Part shown: positions 39,046-49,789 of the stretch, in pieces
Layout: each line of letters opens with the position of its first letter
Numbering within the stretch: the first letter of the stretch is position 1
From: Parasponia andersonii
Taxonomy: Eukaryota > Streptophyta > Magnoliopsida > Rosales > Cannabaceae
Assembly: GCA_002914805.1 (NCBI GenBank)
Contig: JXTB01000186.1
Coordinates: forward strand, 248,701-312,700
DNA length: 64,000 nucleotides
Direction: 5' to 3'
Translations under genes and position numbers: made by a program
The notes under the pieces: model-generated
What the model was told of the DNA's origin: nothing
Seen by the model: the letters and a program-made list of their open reading frames with translations, nothing else
Databases searched by the model: none

Positions 39046-39126
39046 CTACGCATTATATGTAGACACGCATAGGTAGAAAGAAAGCTGAGTTAAGCTTAAG
39101 ACAACGCACAATTGTTAGGCAACTCC
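36930..39126. other. Divergent intergenic region between COBRA-like gene and XIP-A
   Basis: No gene is supported. It contains segments that recur further on. The segment 37325-37505 resembles 41068-41235, and 38500-39000 resembles 53470-54100, so this is the upstream arm of a duplicated unit. A TA run with a short CA tract (39009-39044) lies about 85-115 bp before the XIP-A start codon. Confidence 0.5.
37325..37505 (+). repeat. Duplicated flank, copy 1 (upstream of XIP-A)
   Basis: This matches 41068-41235 in the same orientation. Shared phrases are ttaaactattgcag, attaattgatag..., gctttaacctcaa, tcaacct.ttatt and cttcacaaat.tgag. The match is imperfect with indels. It marks the left edge of a unit that was copied together with XIP-A. 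Confidence 0.65.
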
Positions 39127-40480
39127 ATGGCCGGAAATGTGGCAGCAAGCATGCATGATGAAGAAAGTGTCTATTCCATTTCCGGGAGTAGAGTTCAACC
39201 TTTCTCCACACCCACAGAAAGGTACCACAATCTATTTTATAATTCTTATGGGAGTTAAAAATTCATCTTGAAAAATATTTTTATCATGCAATTAACATAC
39301 ATTCCTTCTTCAAATGATGTTATAGGCCAGAGCAATTATGCGAGCTTGAAGAGCAAAGAAAGAAGCAGTCCAACCCCACCACCCTTGGTGATCTGTTGGG
39401 TTTAAACGAGTTATTCTCTTTGAAGGTCAGTGCAAATTGTAACTTAGAGTTTATAAATGAACAAATTAATATATATACATATATATCATTGCTTGTTAAT
39501 GTGGTAGCAATCTCACGTAATCTTATAAAATGAAGATGACCAATACCACACAATGTGTCTTGATTATAATTAACACATTGTGTCCTACAAGAGTAGCCTA
39601 AAGGTACCTAATAGCATTTACTCTTTCTTATATGTGAATTTCAATTTATAATTTTAACTGAGTAGCAGTAATTGTTAATTCACAGGTTTGGAGAGCATCC
39701 TTGGCAGAGCTTGTTGGCACTGCGGTCTTGGTGTTTGCTCTTGACACCATAGTGATTTCCTCCTATGAGACCAAAACAGACGCACCCAATCTTGTAATGT
39801 CAATTCTCATATCGATCACCATTGCAATTCTTCTCCTCGCCACCAACCCCGTCTCCGGCGGCCACATCAACCCTCTCATCACATTCGCCGCCGCGCTCGT
39901 GGGCATCATCTCCTTCTCAAGGGCGGCCATATACATTTTGGCTCAGTGTGCTGGAGCCACGCTAGGTGCACTAGCACTCAAAGCCGTGGTAAACAGCGCC
40001 ATTGAGGAAACGTTCTCACTAGGAGGCTGCACCCTCACAGTTGTTGCCCCAGGGCCCAATAGGCCCATTGTGGTGGGCATTGGCACAGCCCAAGGCTTGT
40101 GGCTCGAGGTTCTTTGCTCTTTTGTGTTTCTTTGGGCTTCAGTATGGATGGCATTCGACCACCGCCAGGCCCAGGCCCTTGGTCGAGTTCTGGTCTTGTC
40201 CATTGTTGGAGTAGTGGTGGGCCTGCTCGTTTTTATCTCGGCCACGGTTACGGGGGCTAAAGGTTATGCTGGGGCTGGAATGAACCCAGCAAGGTGTTTG
40301 GGTGCAGCTCTTGTTCGCGGGGGCCACCTCTGGAATGGCCATTGGGTATTCTGGGTAGGGCCCACGATTGCTTGCGTGGCGTTCTACTTGTACACGAAAT
40401 TAATTCCACGCCAGCATTTCCACGCGGTGGGCTACAAGCACGATTTCTTCAACATCGTGAAAAGTCTTTCACTTAAATAA
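39127..40480 (+). CDS. XIP: XIP-A: X intrinsic protein aquaporin (3 exons)
   Basis: A six-helix channel of the XIP (uncategorised X intrinsic protein) subfamily. Family members move small uncharged solutes such as glycerol, urea, boric acid and hydrogen peroxide, mostly at the plasma membrane, often with weak water transport. Exons are 39127-39221, 39326-39425 and 39686-40480: 990 nt, 329 aa, GT-AG joints, phase kept. The N-terminus (MAGNVAASMHDEESVYSISG) is long and soluble, as usual for XIPs. Loop B carries NPL (SGGHINPLITF, residues about 127-129) instead of NPA. Loop E has GAGMNPARCLG (about 265-268), with the cysteine right after NPAR that marks XIPs. SLGGCTLTV in loop C also carries the family cysteine. 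No defect is visible. It is the first of three tandem XIP genes. Confidence 0.92.
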
Positions 40481-41535
40481 TGTAGGTAGAATGATGCTGA
40501 AACTATATTGCCAATATATTTTTCTTTTTATGTCATTTTAAACATTTGAATGAATCAATAGTATTAAGAATTAAGTAATCGCTTTTATAGTAATCGAACT
40601 GATCAGCTGAAAGAATAGCACGATTTAACAGTGAGGAGTGATAGTAATATATATTTTTTTTCATCCTTTTTACACGTCTCATGTCTCACAACTTTTTTAT
40701 TATATTTTACTTTATTACGTTGTTTGCATGTGATGTGTTTTTCTGATTTTGTACGTTTTTTCAAGCTGACTATTAGTTTAAGCTGTATTTTAAAATATTA
40801 GCTGTCGTCTATGAAAGTCTGTTATTTTCAAATCACGAGTAAACTGAGTGCAAGTTATAAAACATGATTCATCGATCTTGATAAAGAGTTTGCTCGGAAA
40901 CTGGCTAAATTGTGTTGATGAATCACATTTAGATTAGTATTGTCTTACCCTAACGTGGGCTTTTTTCGAATTATGAATTATGGTTCTACTAATGAAGAGA
41001 GGAATTAACTTTTCATTTATTACTATTCGAACGAAATTGATGAATAAGAATAAAGCTCAAACATAAAGATAGGTTAAACTATTGCAGTTTAAGTTACCTA
41101 TTAATTGATAGCTCATAGCCGGGAATAGAGCATGACAGTGTTTACGCTTTAACCTCACAATCATCAACCTGTTATTACAAGTAGCCTATGTAATTTACTT
41201 TCCCCGAATTTTTTATGCCTTCACAAATGAGCAGTTTACTTTGTTTTATGCCTCCACAAACAGAGTTCCTTTTACTAAAATTTACTACTCAAACTCTTTT
41301 GAGACGATTTTATGTAGTAATTAGTATTCTAACTGTCATATAGCAGCGTACTGATTAAACCGAGTCATGAAAAGGTCTCTGTCGCTTTAGTTTTCTACAA
41401 TTAATAACGACATGACATCTATTTTAATACCTACATGAATGACCGTGAACACCACTTCATCTCTTGGGGGCCTTAATTAGCTATTGACGAAATGGATCTA
41501 TATATCATGCATGATGAGAAATAATAGTTTCATTG
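40481..41535. other. Spacer downstream of XIP-A up to the Tat-type element
   Basis: No gene. It contains the XIP-A 3' untranslated region and, at 41068-41235, the second copy of the duplicated flank. It ends at the left LTR of the Tat-type element. Confidence 0.5.
41068..41235 (+). repeat. Duplicated flank, copy 2 (between XIP-A and XIP-B)
   Basis: Homologous to 37325-37505. Its position after XIP-A and before the XIP-B upstream region fits the start of the second duplicated unit. Confidence 0.65.
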
Positions 41536-42369
41536 TGTTGATTCGATTTTCACCAGCTGTTTATGTGTATCTGAACTATTGATGTTGTACCTTCCAACTG
41601 TCTACGTATCCTTGCTATCTTAAAGAACTTTTGACTTCAGACGGGATCGGAGAAGCAGGATAGGCCACCTGCAAAGGCTCTCCGATGCTTAAGTCAGTTG
41701 TTTATCTTTGATTTAGGGTAGCAAAGATTTAATTTTTCTCTGTATGAGTATATCTTTATCTCTTGCTCATAAACTTTTAAATATTTCTTTTTGTATGCGT
41801 ACATGCCTTTTTTTTTTCGGGGATGCATGGCTCATATATATAGTCCTAGAACTGTGAACCTCATGGTTCTCAATCCCAAGACTGAGTACCTTTTCTCATC
41901 AGGACTTATTCCAGAGATCACAGGCCGTGATTACCGTGACTCTCCCTGCATCATCGTGGCTTAGTTTCTGCCGTCCCCTATGGCTCGAGCTTGTTAGGAG
42001 CGAGACTTTGACAAACTGCTGTTCTGTCAGGACGGTTTGCTCAATGCGCACTCCTACTCAGGATCACATTAAATGTCCTATCTGGGTCTGGAATAGCACG
42101 CTCCCATTCAGGGGTCTTCTGGCGGAAGACCCTCGAGCCTCCTGACCCCCAGCCGTCGAGGTAGGAAATGAGCTGGGCCGAACCGGTTCAAGGTCTGGAA
42201 TGGATTTGACCATGGCCCCTGACAGCCCACGGGCCCATATGGTATCACGTACAACTCGCGTGGCTTTTAAAATGTCACTCTGGACACATGACGGATGACG
42301 TACACTCCTCATGACCTGTTCTGCCATGTAATCGTCCACGTGGTACGTGATCTAGGAACGGGCCCCACA
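41536..42369 (-). repeat. LTR of the Tat-type element (3' LTR in element orientation)
   Basis: 834 bp. On the plus strand it runs from TGTTGATTCG to GGCCCCACA, so in element orientation it starts TGTGGGGCC and ends CGAATCAACA. It aligns in reverse with the solo LTR at 20512-21340, which fixes both ends. Confidence 0.88.
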
Positions 42370-42386
42370 ACTGCCCCCCATTTCCC
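42370..42386 (-). other. Polypurine tract next to the 3' LTR
   Basis: On the minus strand this reads GGGAAATGGGGGGCAGT immediately before the LTR start TGTGGGG. Position and make-up are those expected of the plus-strand priming site of an LTR retrotransposon. Confidence 0.75.
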
Positions 42387-42729
42387 TAGTTGATGGATTC
42401 GTATCCATCAAGTGGGGAAATCGTGTCTCCAGTCCTCCAATCCGAGGGGTACACTTGGCCCCTTACCATTATTTCTCCCTAGTTACCGAAGCTGACGGAC
42501 GCTATCTCGTGTTGTGACTTTTTAGATTTTCGAAATTCCTGTGCTTCAACCTTCCTCACACCGCTCCTCTTCAAGGGGGGACTTTTCGGCTCCCCTTCTA
42601 TAAAAACCGCATTTACGCTCGTTTGTTACTTTACCAAAATCTCTAATCATTCTAGTTTTCTAAAATCTTAGGGTTTCCGACTTCTCCCCTTACTAGAAAC
42701 TTTTGCTCTTTTTGATCGTATCCAGAACG

Positions 42730-45700
42730 ATGGCCTCGAACCAAAACCAGAAGCTCTGTCCTGTCATGGATTCGGAGTTGGATTCACTGAGGAGACAGTT
42801 CTGCTTCCCTGGCAGAGTTACATTGCAAAGGGTCGAGGGCCCCGTGGATTGGTACCTTCGGCCCTCTGTCCCCGAAGGCTCTATCATTTTCGAGAGGAGG
42901 CAATTGGAATGGCTGCGGTTTCCCCTTCCTCCCTTGATCCATCAGTTCTTTACTCTGACGGGGATCCACCTGATGCAGCTAAACGCTAATGGGGTCATGA
43001 TCTTGGTGGGGCTCTCCGCCTTGTCAGTTCTCTATAACATACATATCGACCTGGAGGTGGTCTTTTATGCCTACAAGCTCACCTTCATCCCTAAAAAGAG
43101 CTCCTATCCCACTTTCTACCTCCAACCGCTCCCAGGGCGCCATATTTTCTGGGGCTTGCCGAGGTCGGACAAGCAATAGGACTCCCACTCTAGGCTGTAT
43201 GCCGTCGGAGGGGCATGGTGCTCTCCTTGGATGGATGGGGAGCACTTCCAAGTTCCTTTGTTTTTTCTACAGAGTAAGTACTAGGTCATGATTTTTGAGT
43301 ATGTGTTCACCTCGTCCGTTATTGCTCATGATATTTTTCCTTGTGCACCCTCTGCGGAAGAAAGCAGGTTTGATCCGTAATTGTCGGCGGGGCAGCTCAA
43401 GGAGCTGGAGAGGATCGTTATATTTAGGTCCCCTGGGATTGCCGACATATCCAGGCCATCCTAAACCCCCAGGTGATGAATATGATGCCTAGTATGATCT
43501 CATACCTTCCTTCCCGCTGGATACCTGGGTCATCACAAAACACCTGCGGAGCCAGCTTGATGCCCTGGCTCTGAATTTGTTCTATCGTTATGAGCAGAGT
43601 CGCATCGCCATGGTGGGTCGTCAGGTTACAGCTTCGAGCCAGCTGGCGGGTCCCTATGACCTGGTGGCGTCGACTAGCCACGAGCTCAAAGAGGCCATGA
43701 GGCTCGTGGCCAAGGAGTGCGTCAGGCTCCGTAGAGAGGAAGCCGCCCCCCCTAAGAGAGTTAAGGATGAGTTCATTTTCGCATCCTGGAGCTCTGTCGA
43801 TCGGGTTATAGCTGGGTTCTAACTATGTTGCTTGCTCTTTATAGGTTCTGATGCAGGCCCTTCAGCAGACTCTTCCCTAGTCAAGGGAAGTACCGCTGTG
43901 CACAAGGCTCGCTCCAAGGTATCCGCTGGTCAGCGTCTTGTGGTGTCCTCAGAGGACGAAGCACTTGCGGTCCCCTCTTCCAGTGCAAGTGGACCTCCGA
44001 CTCGGGAGACGACGGCCATAAAAATCGTATATGGCAAGGGGGCGCCTTCGAGCCTACCCAGGGAATCCGCTGCTCTGACCTCTTTCACCCCCAACTCCGA
44101 TTCGAAAACGAGCGCGGGGTCTGGTACTGCTTGCCCCTGTGGGGAGAATACTGAGCTCAGTGAGGGGGGCTCCGAGGTTGAAATCTCGGCTGTCTTGCCC
44201 TCCTCCGGTCCCAATAAAGTGGCGTCACGAGGCCGACTCAACCAAAGAGAAGGAAGGCCCGGCAGGGAAGAGGGGCAGGGTCACCCCCTTTTCCGACAGC
44301 GATGACGATAGGGCCACGTTGACCCTTATGAGGAGGAGAAGGTCCGCACATTGCGGCCCATCAGGGGGGATTGGTCAAGACAAGACCGAAAAATTACATT
44401 CAGGCAAGGCTCCAATAGGGGTGGCAACCGAAACTGCCGGTGCAGTAGCAATCGCCGTGGCATCTTCTGCTGAGGATGCGCCGCCCCCAGCTGTCGTCAA
44501 AGGCACGCTCGGTAATGCCCAGCTTTCTACCATCCCCACCATCACTGCTTCGGGAACGTCGAAAAGAGTTATGGGAGTGTGTCCGGTGGGGGAAGAGTGT
44601 GTCCTCACGGTTGGCGGGGTGGAGTTGCGTTCCTCAGACACGGACAACGCCCAAGGAGAGGGTCCAGCTGCGGAGCCCAAGTTGGAGGTACTCTCCTTGG
44701 AGAACGTTGAGTTTGTTGCTGGACGTAACATTGCGCAAGTTTGGCTCGTCTGGCCGCCACCTCCATGATTTTAGGCATCTTTGCTGAACAATGACCTCCC
44801 TTTTTTGTATCTTGCAGCTATCTGTCGTCCAGTCCTTTTATTCTTCTCACGTCAAGGAGCTGATCGGGGAGTTAAACTCCCGTTCTGCGCTGGGCGAGCG
44901 GAGCGAGGCTGCCCTTGCCAAGTTAAGGGCTGACTTCGACTTGTATCAGAGCCTGGATGAGGCTAGGATCGGCAGCGTGGTGGCTCACACTCTTAGTGTC
45001 GAGAGGGTCAGGCATGAGGAACTGGTTGCAAAGTTGGCCGAGGCGGAGGCCGACAGGCTCGCTCAATCCAAGGCCACCAGGCTAGCCCAAAATGAGCTCA
45101 GGGTCAAGGAGCAAGACCTACAGAACGCAGGAGCAAAGATGGGGCTGGCTTTCATCGTTCGCGACAGGGCCGTCGATGATGCTAAAGAGGCGAGGAAAGC
45201 TGAGGCGAAAGCCAAACTGGAGGCCCATTCCCTACAGCGCAGACTCGACCGGTCCAATGAGGTAAACCGACATCTTTACTTGGATCGCAAAAAATTGATG
45301 GGGGCTCATTCAGAGTTGTCTCGCAAGAACGGCGAAGACCTCGCCGACATTAACACTCTTTTGGTCGACTTGTCGCAGCGGCAAGTGGATCTGAGGCTGG
45401 CGGTGCTGAGGGATAGACTGGCAGACGCGGAGAAACTGAAGACGAGGTACTAGAGGTAGATGAATGTCTTTTATACGGAGAGATACAGGTCTGGCTGGGA
45501 GGACAGGGAATTCGAAGGTCACACGGAGGTGGTAATGCCAGACCAATTTGATGAGCAGAAAGGCATCGAGAGGAACCATTATTCTGTCAAGCACTACATG
45601 CAGTAGCTTGGGGATGAGATCAACATCGTGTACCCTGCTGATGTGCTGAAGATGCTCGACGAAGAAAAAGACGGGCCCTCTACATCCGCCTCTGTTGCCA

Positions 45701-45898
45701 AGGAGATTGTCCTCGCTTCCGGTCCGCTAGAGCAAGCCTTGGAGGTACCTGGCGGTCAGCCTGATCTTGGGGCCTTAACTGACGATGAGTCTGGCACAGT
45801 TGTTTTGTCCAGTGACGATTCTGACCCTGGTATACCACCCTCTGCCGGAGCTGGTCCAAGTTCCGAAACTGGCCGCGCTCCCCTGGCTAGAGGTAATT
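42730..45898 (+). other. Antisense open region of the Tat-type element (fossil)
   Basis: This GC-richer stretch holds several long frames on the strand opposite to gag-pol. The first part (42730-43179) has the character of the putative gypsy-type transposon domain found in plant database entries (blocks SLRRQFCFPGRVTLQ, PLIHQFFTLTGIHLMQLN). The middle is low-complexity, rich in Ser, Ala, Glu and Pro. A later part (44830-45450) is a long predicted coiled coil rich in Glu, Lys, Arg, Ala and Leu. Antisense ORFs at this place are known in Grande and Retand, and their function is unknown. Intron-like junctions seem to separate parts of the region. It is broken in a few places. Confidence 0.7.
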
Positions 45899-46519
45899 AG
45901 GGCCTCTTGCTCTGTGCATTTGTAAAGTTGACCCTTATTGTAACCATCCATTTAAATAATAGAAACCGTGCTGTTTTCCCAAGTTTATTCCCTTCTCTGA
46001 CTCCTTTTGTTGACCGCGTTTAGGGTTAGGGTCAGATATCGTATACGACGCCATTCCCTTATCGGCAGCGCGGTCGGCGTTTGGGTTTGACTCGGTCGTA
46101 TATGATTTCGAGTTCTTAGTGAATTCTCCTCATACTATGATCGACAAGATTAGCTCTGGAGATCGGGATGTGAGTTTCGGCTCATCCGGTTTTGAGGATG
46201 TGTAACCTCTGTTATGACTTGTCTTGGCAGAATTCGACCCGCGAGTGTGGCTGAACTTCTCTGACCCCAAATGGGAATGCACCAGGAACCAGCTCCAGGG
46301 AATGGTTGACCACTATTTAGACCCGTTGTTGCAGAGGAAAAGGCCCGGGTTCGGCTCTCATCAGGAGCAAACATGGCGCTACCACTCTGATGTGTTCCTG
46401 TGAGTCTATCTAAGATCTGATCTTAGAAGTAGAGCTTCCGAGTGCGCGTCCCTGTAGACCATGCATTTTGTATTTTAGGAAATAATAAACAGAGTTTGGT
46501 TTTAACTTCTGTCTTCATA

Positions 46520-47170
46520 CCTGGTCTTGTGCTGGACTACTTCCAACGGGTAGGCTCTAACTCTATTTATTCCCAGTCCATGCATAATTAAACCGCTCTC
46601 TGGCTAGATTCTGCTTCCAATGGGTAGACCCTGATCCCTCTTACTTTGTCTCGCACGCGGCTAAAACGCTCTCTGGGGAGGGTTTGCTCCCAACGAGTGG
46701 ACCCTGACCCTGCTTTCCTTTAGCTTTTTGTATAGCTGAGATGCTTCTTAGGGAGGGTCTACTTCCAACGGGTGGACCCTGACCCTGCTTTCCTTTAGCT
46801 TTTCGTATAGCTAAGATGCTCCTTAGGGAGAGTCTACTTCTAATGGGTAGACCATGTTTCTGCTTTCATTTAGCTTTTTGTATGGCTAAGGTGCTCCCTA
46901 GGGAGGGTCTACTTCCAATGGGTGGACCCTGACCCTGCTTTCCTTTAGCTTTTTGTATAGCTAAGATGCACTTTAGGGAGAGTCTACTTCCAACGGGTGG
47001 ACCCTGACCCTACTTTCCTTTAGCTTTTCGTATAGCTAAGATGCTCCTTAGGGAGGGTCTACTTCCAACAGGTAGACCCTGTCCCTGCTTTCATTTAACT
47101 TTTCATATAGCTAAGATGCTCCTTAAGGAGGGTCTACTTCCAACAGGTAGACCCTATCTCTGCTTTCCTT
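46520..47170. repeat. Tandem array, 75-bp unit, in the Tat-type element
   Basis: Marker bases of the unit (aagatgct then ccttagggag) recur at 46741, 46816, 46891, 46966, 47041 and 47116, exactly 75 bp apart. More diverged units extend left to about 46520. The unit also includes gggtctacttccaacgggtg and the segment ctttcctttagcttttt. Units differ by a few substitutions but almost no indels. Confidence 0.9.
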
Positions 47171-47284
47171 TGAGGACATGCTGCAAGTTTTTGCCGCGCA
47201 GCCTATCGCCTTTCACACGTCCTTACAGGTCATGGGCGAGCGACATGATTCCTGTAGTACGCTTCTTGATAGGGCTGGCTGGTA

Positions 47285-49650
47285 AGTATTTTGATTGTGC
47301 GGCTCTTTCCTCTACGTACGTTTTCTCGGACCATCGGCAAGCCTTTTATTGCACGATGTGATTCCCATAGTACAATAATTTTCGAGGTCTGCTGGCAAGT
47401 TTTTGGTTGTGCAGCTCTTTCCTCTTCGTACGTTTTCTCGGGCCATCGGTAAGCGTTTTATTGCATGATGTGATTCCCATAGTACGATCGTTTTCGAGGT
47501 CTGTTGGCAAGTTTTTGGTTGCTCAGCTCTTTCCTCTTCGTACGTTTTCTCGGGCTATCGGGAAGCATTTTATTGTACGATGTGATTCCTATAGTACGAT
47601 TGATAACTCTATGAAAATAGAGTTATCTTGTGTGTTTTTAGTCTTAGGTTAGCTACTTTAGAAGAATAAATTTTATAGTTTAGGTGCCTTTCTTTACTTT
47701 ATTTTAGTTTTTGGCGTTGCTGATGTTTAAGATCTAATCTAGTTAATAACTATCTTATTTCCCTTGATTTTTATTAGAATTACTGAAATCTGGTCTTAAG
47801 CCCTGCAGAGATTAAATGGCAGCATCCTAGAAGGAAAGCTGAACTTAAGTCAAAGCTGGAAGCAACTTTACTGCAGCAACACGCTAGAGCAACATTGAAC
47901 AGCAGAGTCAATTTCCAGCTGGCGTTTATTTTGAACAACTGGCATATATTTCGTACAGTTGGTGCTGACAGCTAACAGTAAATACCAGCTAAAGAGAAAT
48001 GAAGAAAAGTGGTCCTTACCCCTCTATTTAGCTGACACGTGTGCTAGGGTACCTCATTTACCCTAATATAAAAGGAAAAAGAGTACTGTAAGGAAAAAAA
48101 AGGTGGGAGGCGGCTGAACTAAGAGAGAAGACGGAAAAAGAAAGAAAGGCGAGAGAAGGAATAGTACAGAGAAGAAAGGAAGAGGAAGGAGGAGTACTGG
48201 CAGCAACAAGGAGCTAAACCACCATCATCCAGCTAGCACTTTCTTTATCTCTTTTAATCTTCTTTGTATTTAATTTTTTTTTCTTTTCTTGAACTTTCTG
48301 TAATCTATGGAGCATTTTAGATTGCTGATTTTTACATTTCAGACCATGAGCTAAGTTTCCTTAGCTGGGATTATGATGAATCTGAGGTTGTAATGATGGA
48401 TTAAAGTTGTTTTAAATGTTTATGGTATTTTCCTCTAGTTTGTTCAAGTGCGCTTCACTATTATTTCCTTTTGTTACTTGGCCATCAATATTTAGGATAA
48501 ATAAATTAAGATTAATTCTGGAAAGGTTAATCTTAGTTGGACTTAGCTTGAATGATGCATGATTCAATCATCTCTTTAGTAGATCTTTGAATTAATAATG
48601 GTATAGGAATATATTGTTACCATGCAAACCCATTGAGAATTGATACTATAAATAATGTTTTGAGAACTGGGTTAGCATAGGAATATGTCAAATCTGGTTT
48701 AAAAGAACCTTAAACATATTGAATTCGGAAGATTAATATGTACAGATTGAATTTTCAGTTACTGGAGTGATTTTGCCATACGCGTTGCTGCAGCAATTAA
48801 ACCCAGATTTGCAACCAAAGAGGATTCAATAATCCCAACTTATCCACACCACTGATTCACAATCACTTGATTAGATCTCATTATTTTCTGCTTAATATTT
48901 ACTTTTCTGCTTGCATATTTAAATTGTTGCTATTTTATTACAAATCTTTATTTCTCATTCGTTAGACTAGCTTGTTTGACATTTAGATTTTACAAATAAT
49001 TTTGGTAATCAATCCCTGTGGAGACGATACTCACTTACTACTATATTACTTGTTGCGGCACGTGCACTTGTGTAGCTATTGTAAAATCCGCAACAACGAT
49101 CGTTTTCGAGGTCTGCTGGCAAGTTTTTGGTTGCGCAGCTCTTTCCTCTTCGTACATTTTTTCGGGCCATCGGCAAGCATTTTATTGCACAATGTGATTC
49201 CCATAGTATGATCGTTTTCGAGGTCTGCTAACAAGTTTTTGGTTACGCAGCTCTTTTCTCTTCGTACGTTTTCTCGGGCCATCGGCAAGCGTTTTATTGC
49301 ACGATGTGATTCCCATAGTATGATCATTTTCGAGGTCTACTGGTAAGTTTTTAGTTGCGCAGCTATTTCCTCTTCGTACGTTTTCTCGGGTCATCGGCAA
49401 GCATTTTATTGCACGATGTGATTCCCATAGTACAATTATTTTCGAGGTCTGCTAGCAAGTTTTTGGTCACATAGCTCTTTCCTCCTCGTAAGTTTTTTTG
49501 AGTCGTCGGCAAGCGACGTGATCCCCGCAGTACAATCTTTATGAGGTCTGCTGGCAAGTTTTTGGTTGCGCAGCTCTTTCGTCTTCGTACTTTTCCTCGG
49601 GTCGTCGGCAAGCGATGTGATTCCTGTAGTACGATTCTTGATTGCGCGAA
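47285..49650. repeat. Tandem array, 112-bp unit, split by a solo LTR
   Basis: Units contain atcgttttcgaggtctgctg, gcgcagctctttcctcttcg and gttttctcgggccatcggca. Starts at 49099, 49211 and 49323 are exactly 112 bp apart. Part of the array lies at about 47285-47600 and the rest at about 49096-49650, separated by the solo LTR at 47601-49095. The last units near the pol side are shorter and more diverged. Confidence 0.9.
47601..49095 (+). mobile_element. Solo LTR of another retrotransposon family, nested in the array
   Basis: A 1495-bp LTR runs from TGATAACTC to CCGCAACA and is flanked by perfect 5-bp target duplications ACGAT (47596-47600 and 49096-49100). It begins with an 11-bp hairpin (GATAACTCTAT, loop GAAA, ATAGAGTTATC). 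Near its end is gtggagacgatactcactta, a style seen at the ends of many plant gypsy LTRs. It has no recognisable coding sequence. The orientation is assumed. It is younger than the array it interrupts. Confidence 0.85.
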
Positions 49651-49789
49651 TAGTGTGTGGGGTCTGCCACTGTGGGCAGATTCCTTTTCCATAGCAATCC
49701 AAAGGATAAATCTATATGGCAGAAAACTTGACCTGTTTTGGAATTAAGCTTTTTAATAATATAAGCATTTACATGGGTCTTACAACATT

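Noticed and set aside
39943-40342. Minus-strand open frames of about 70-100 codons across XIP-A.
   Set aside because: They lie opposite conserved aquaporin coding sequence and recur at the same place in XIP-B (57964-58444). They are shadows created by the codon pattern of the real gene.
42703-45900. Plus-strand open frames considered as a host gene in the gap between XIP-A and XIP-B.
   Set aside because: They lie between the LTR/polypurine tract and the tandem arrays of the Tat-type element and have a gypsy-associated domain, so they belong to the element.
46020-46035. Telomere-like tttagggttaggg sequence.
   Set aside because: Only about two units, inside the retroelement; no evidence of a real interstitial telomere.
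47285-49650. Regularly spaced direct repeats that could suggest a CRISPR array.
   Set aside because: The whole 112-bp unit is repeated head to tail without unique spacers, and it lies inside a plant retrotransposon.
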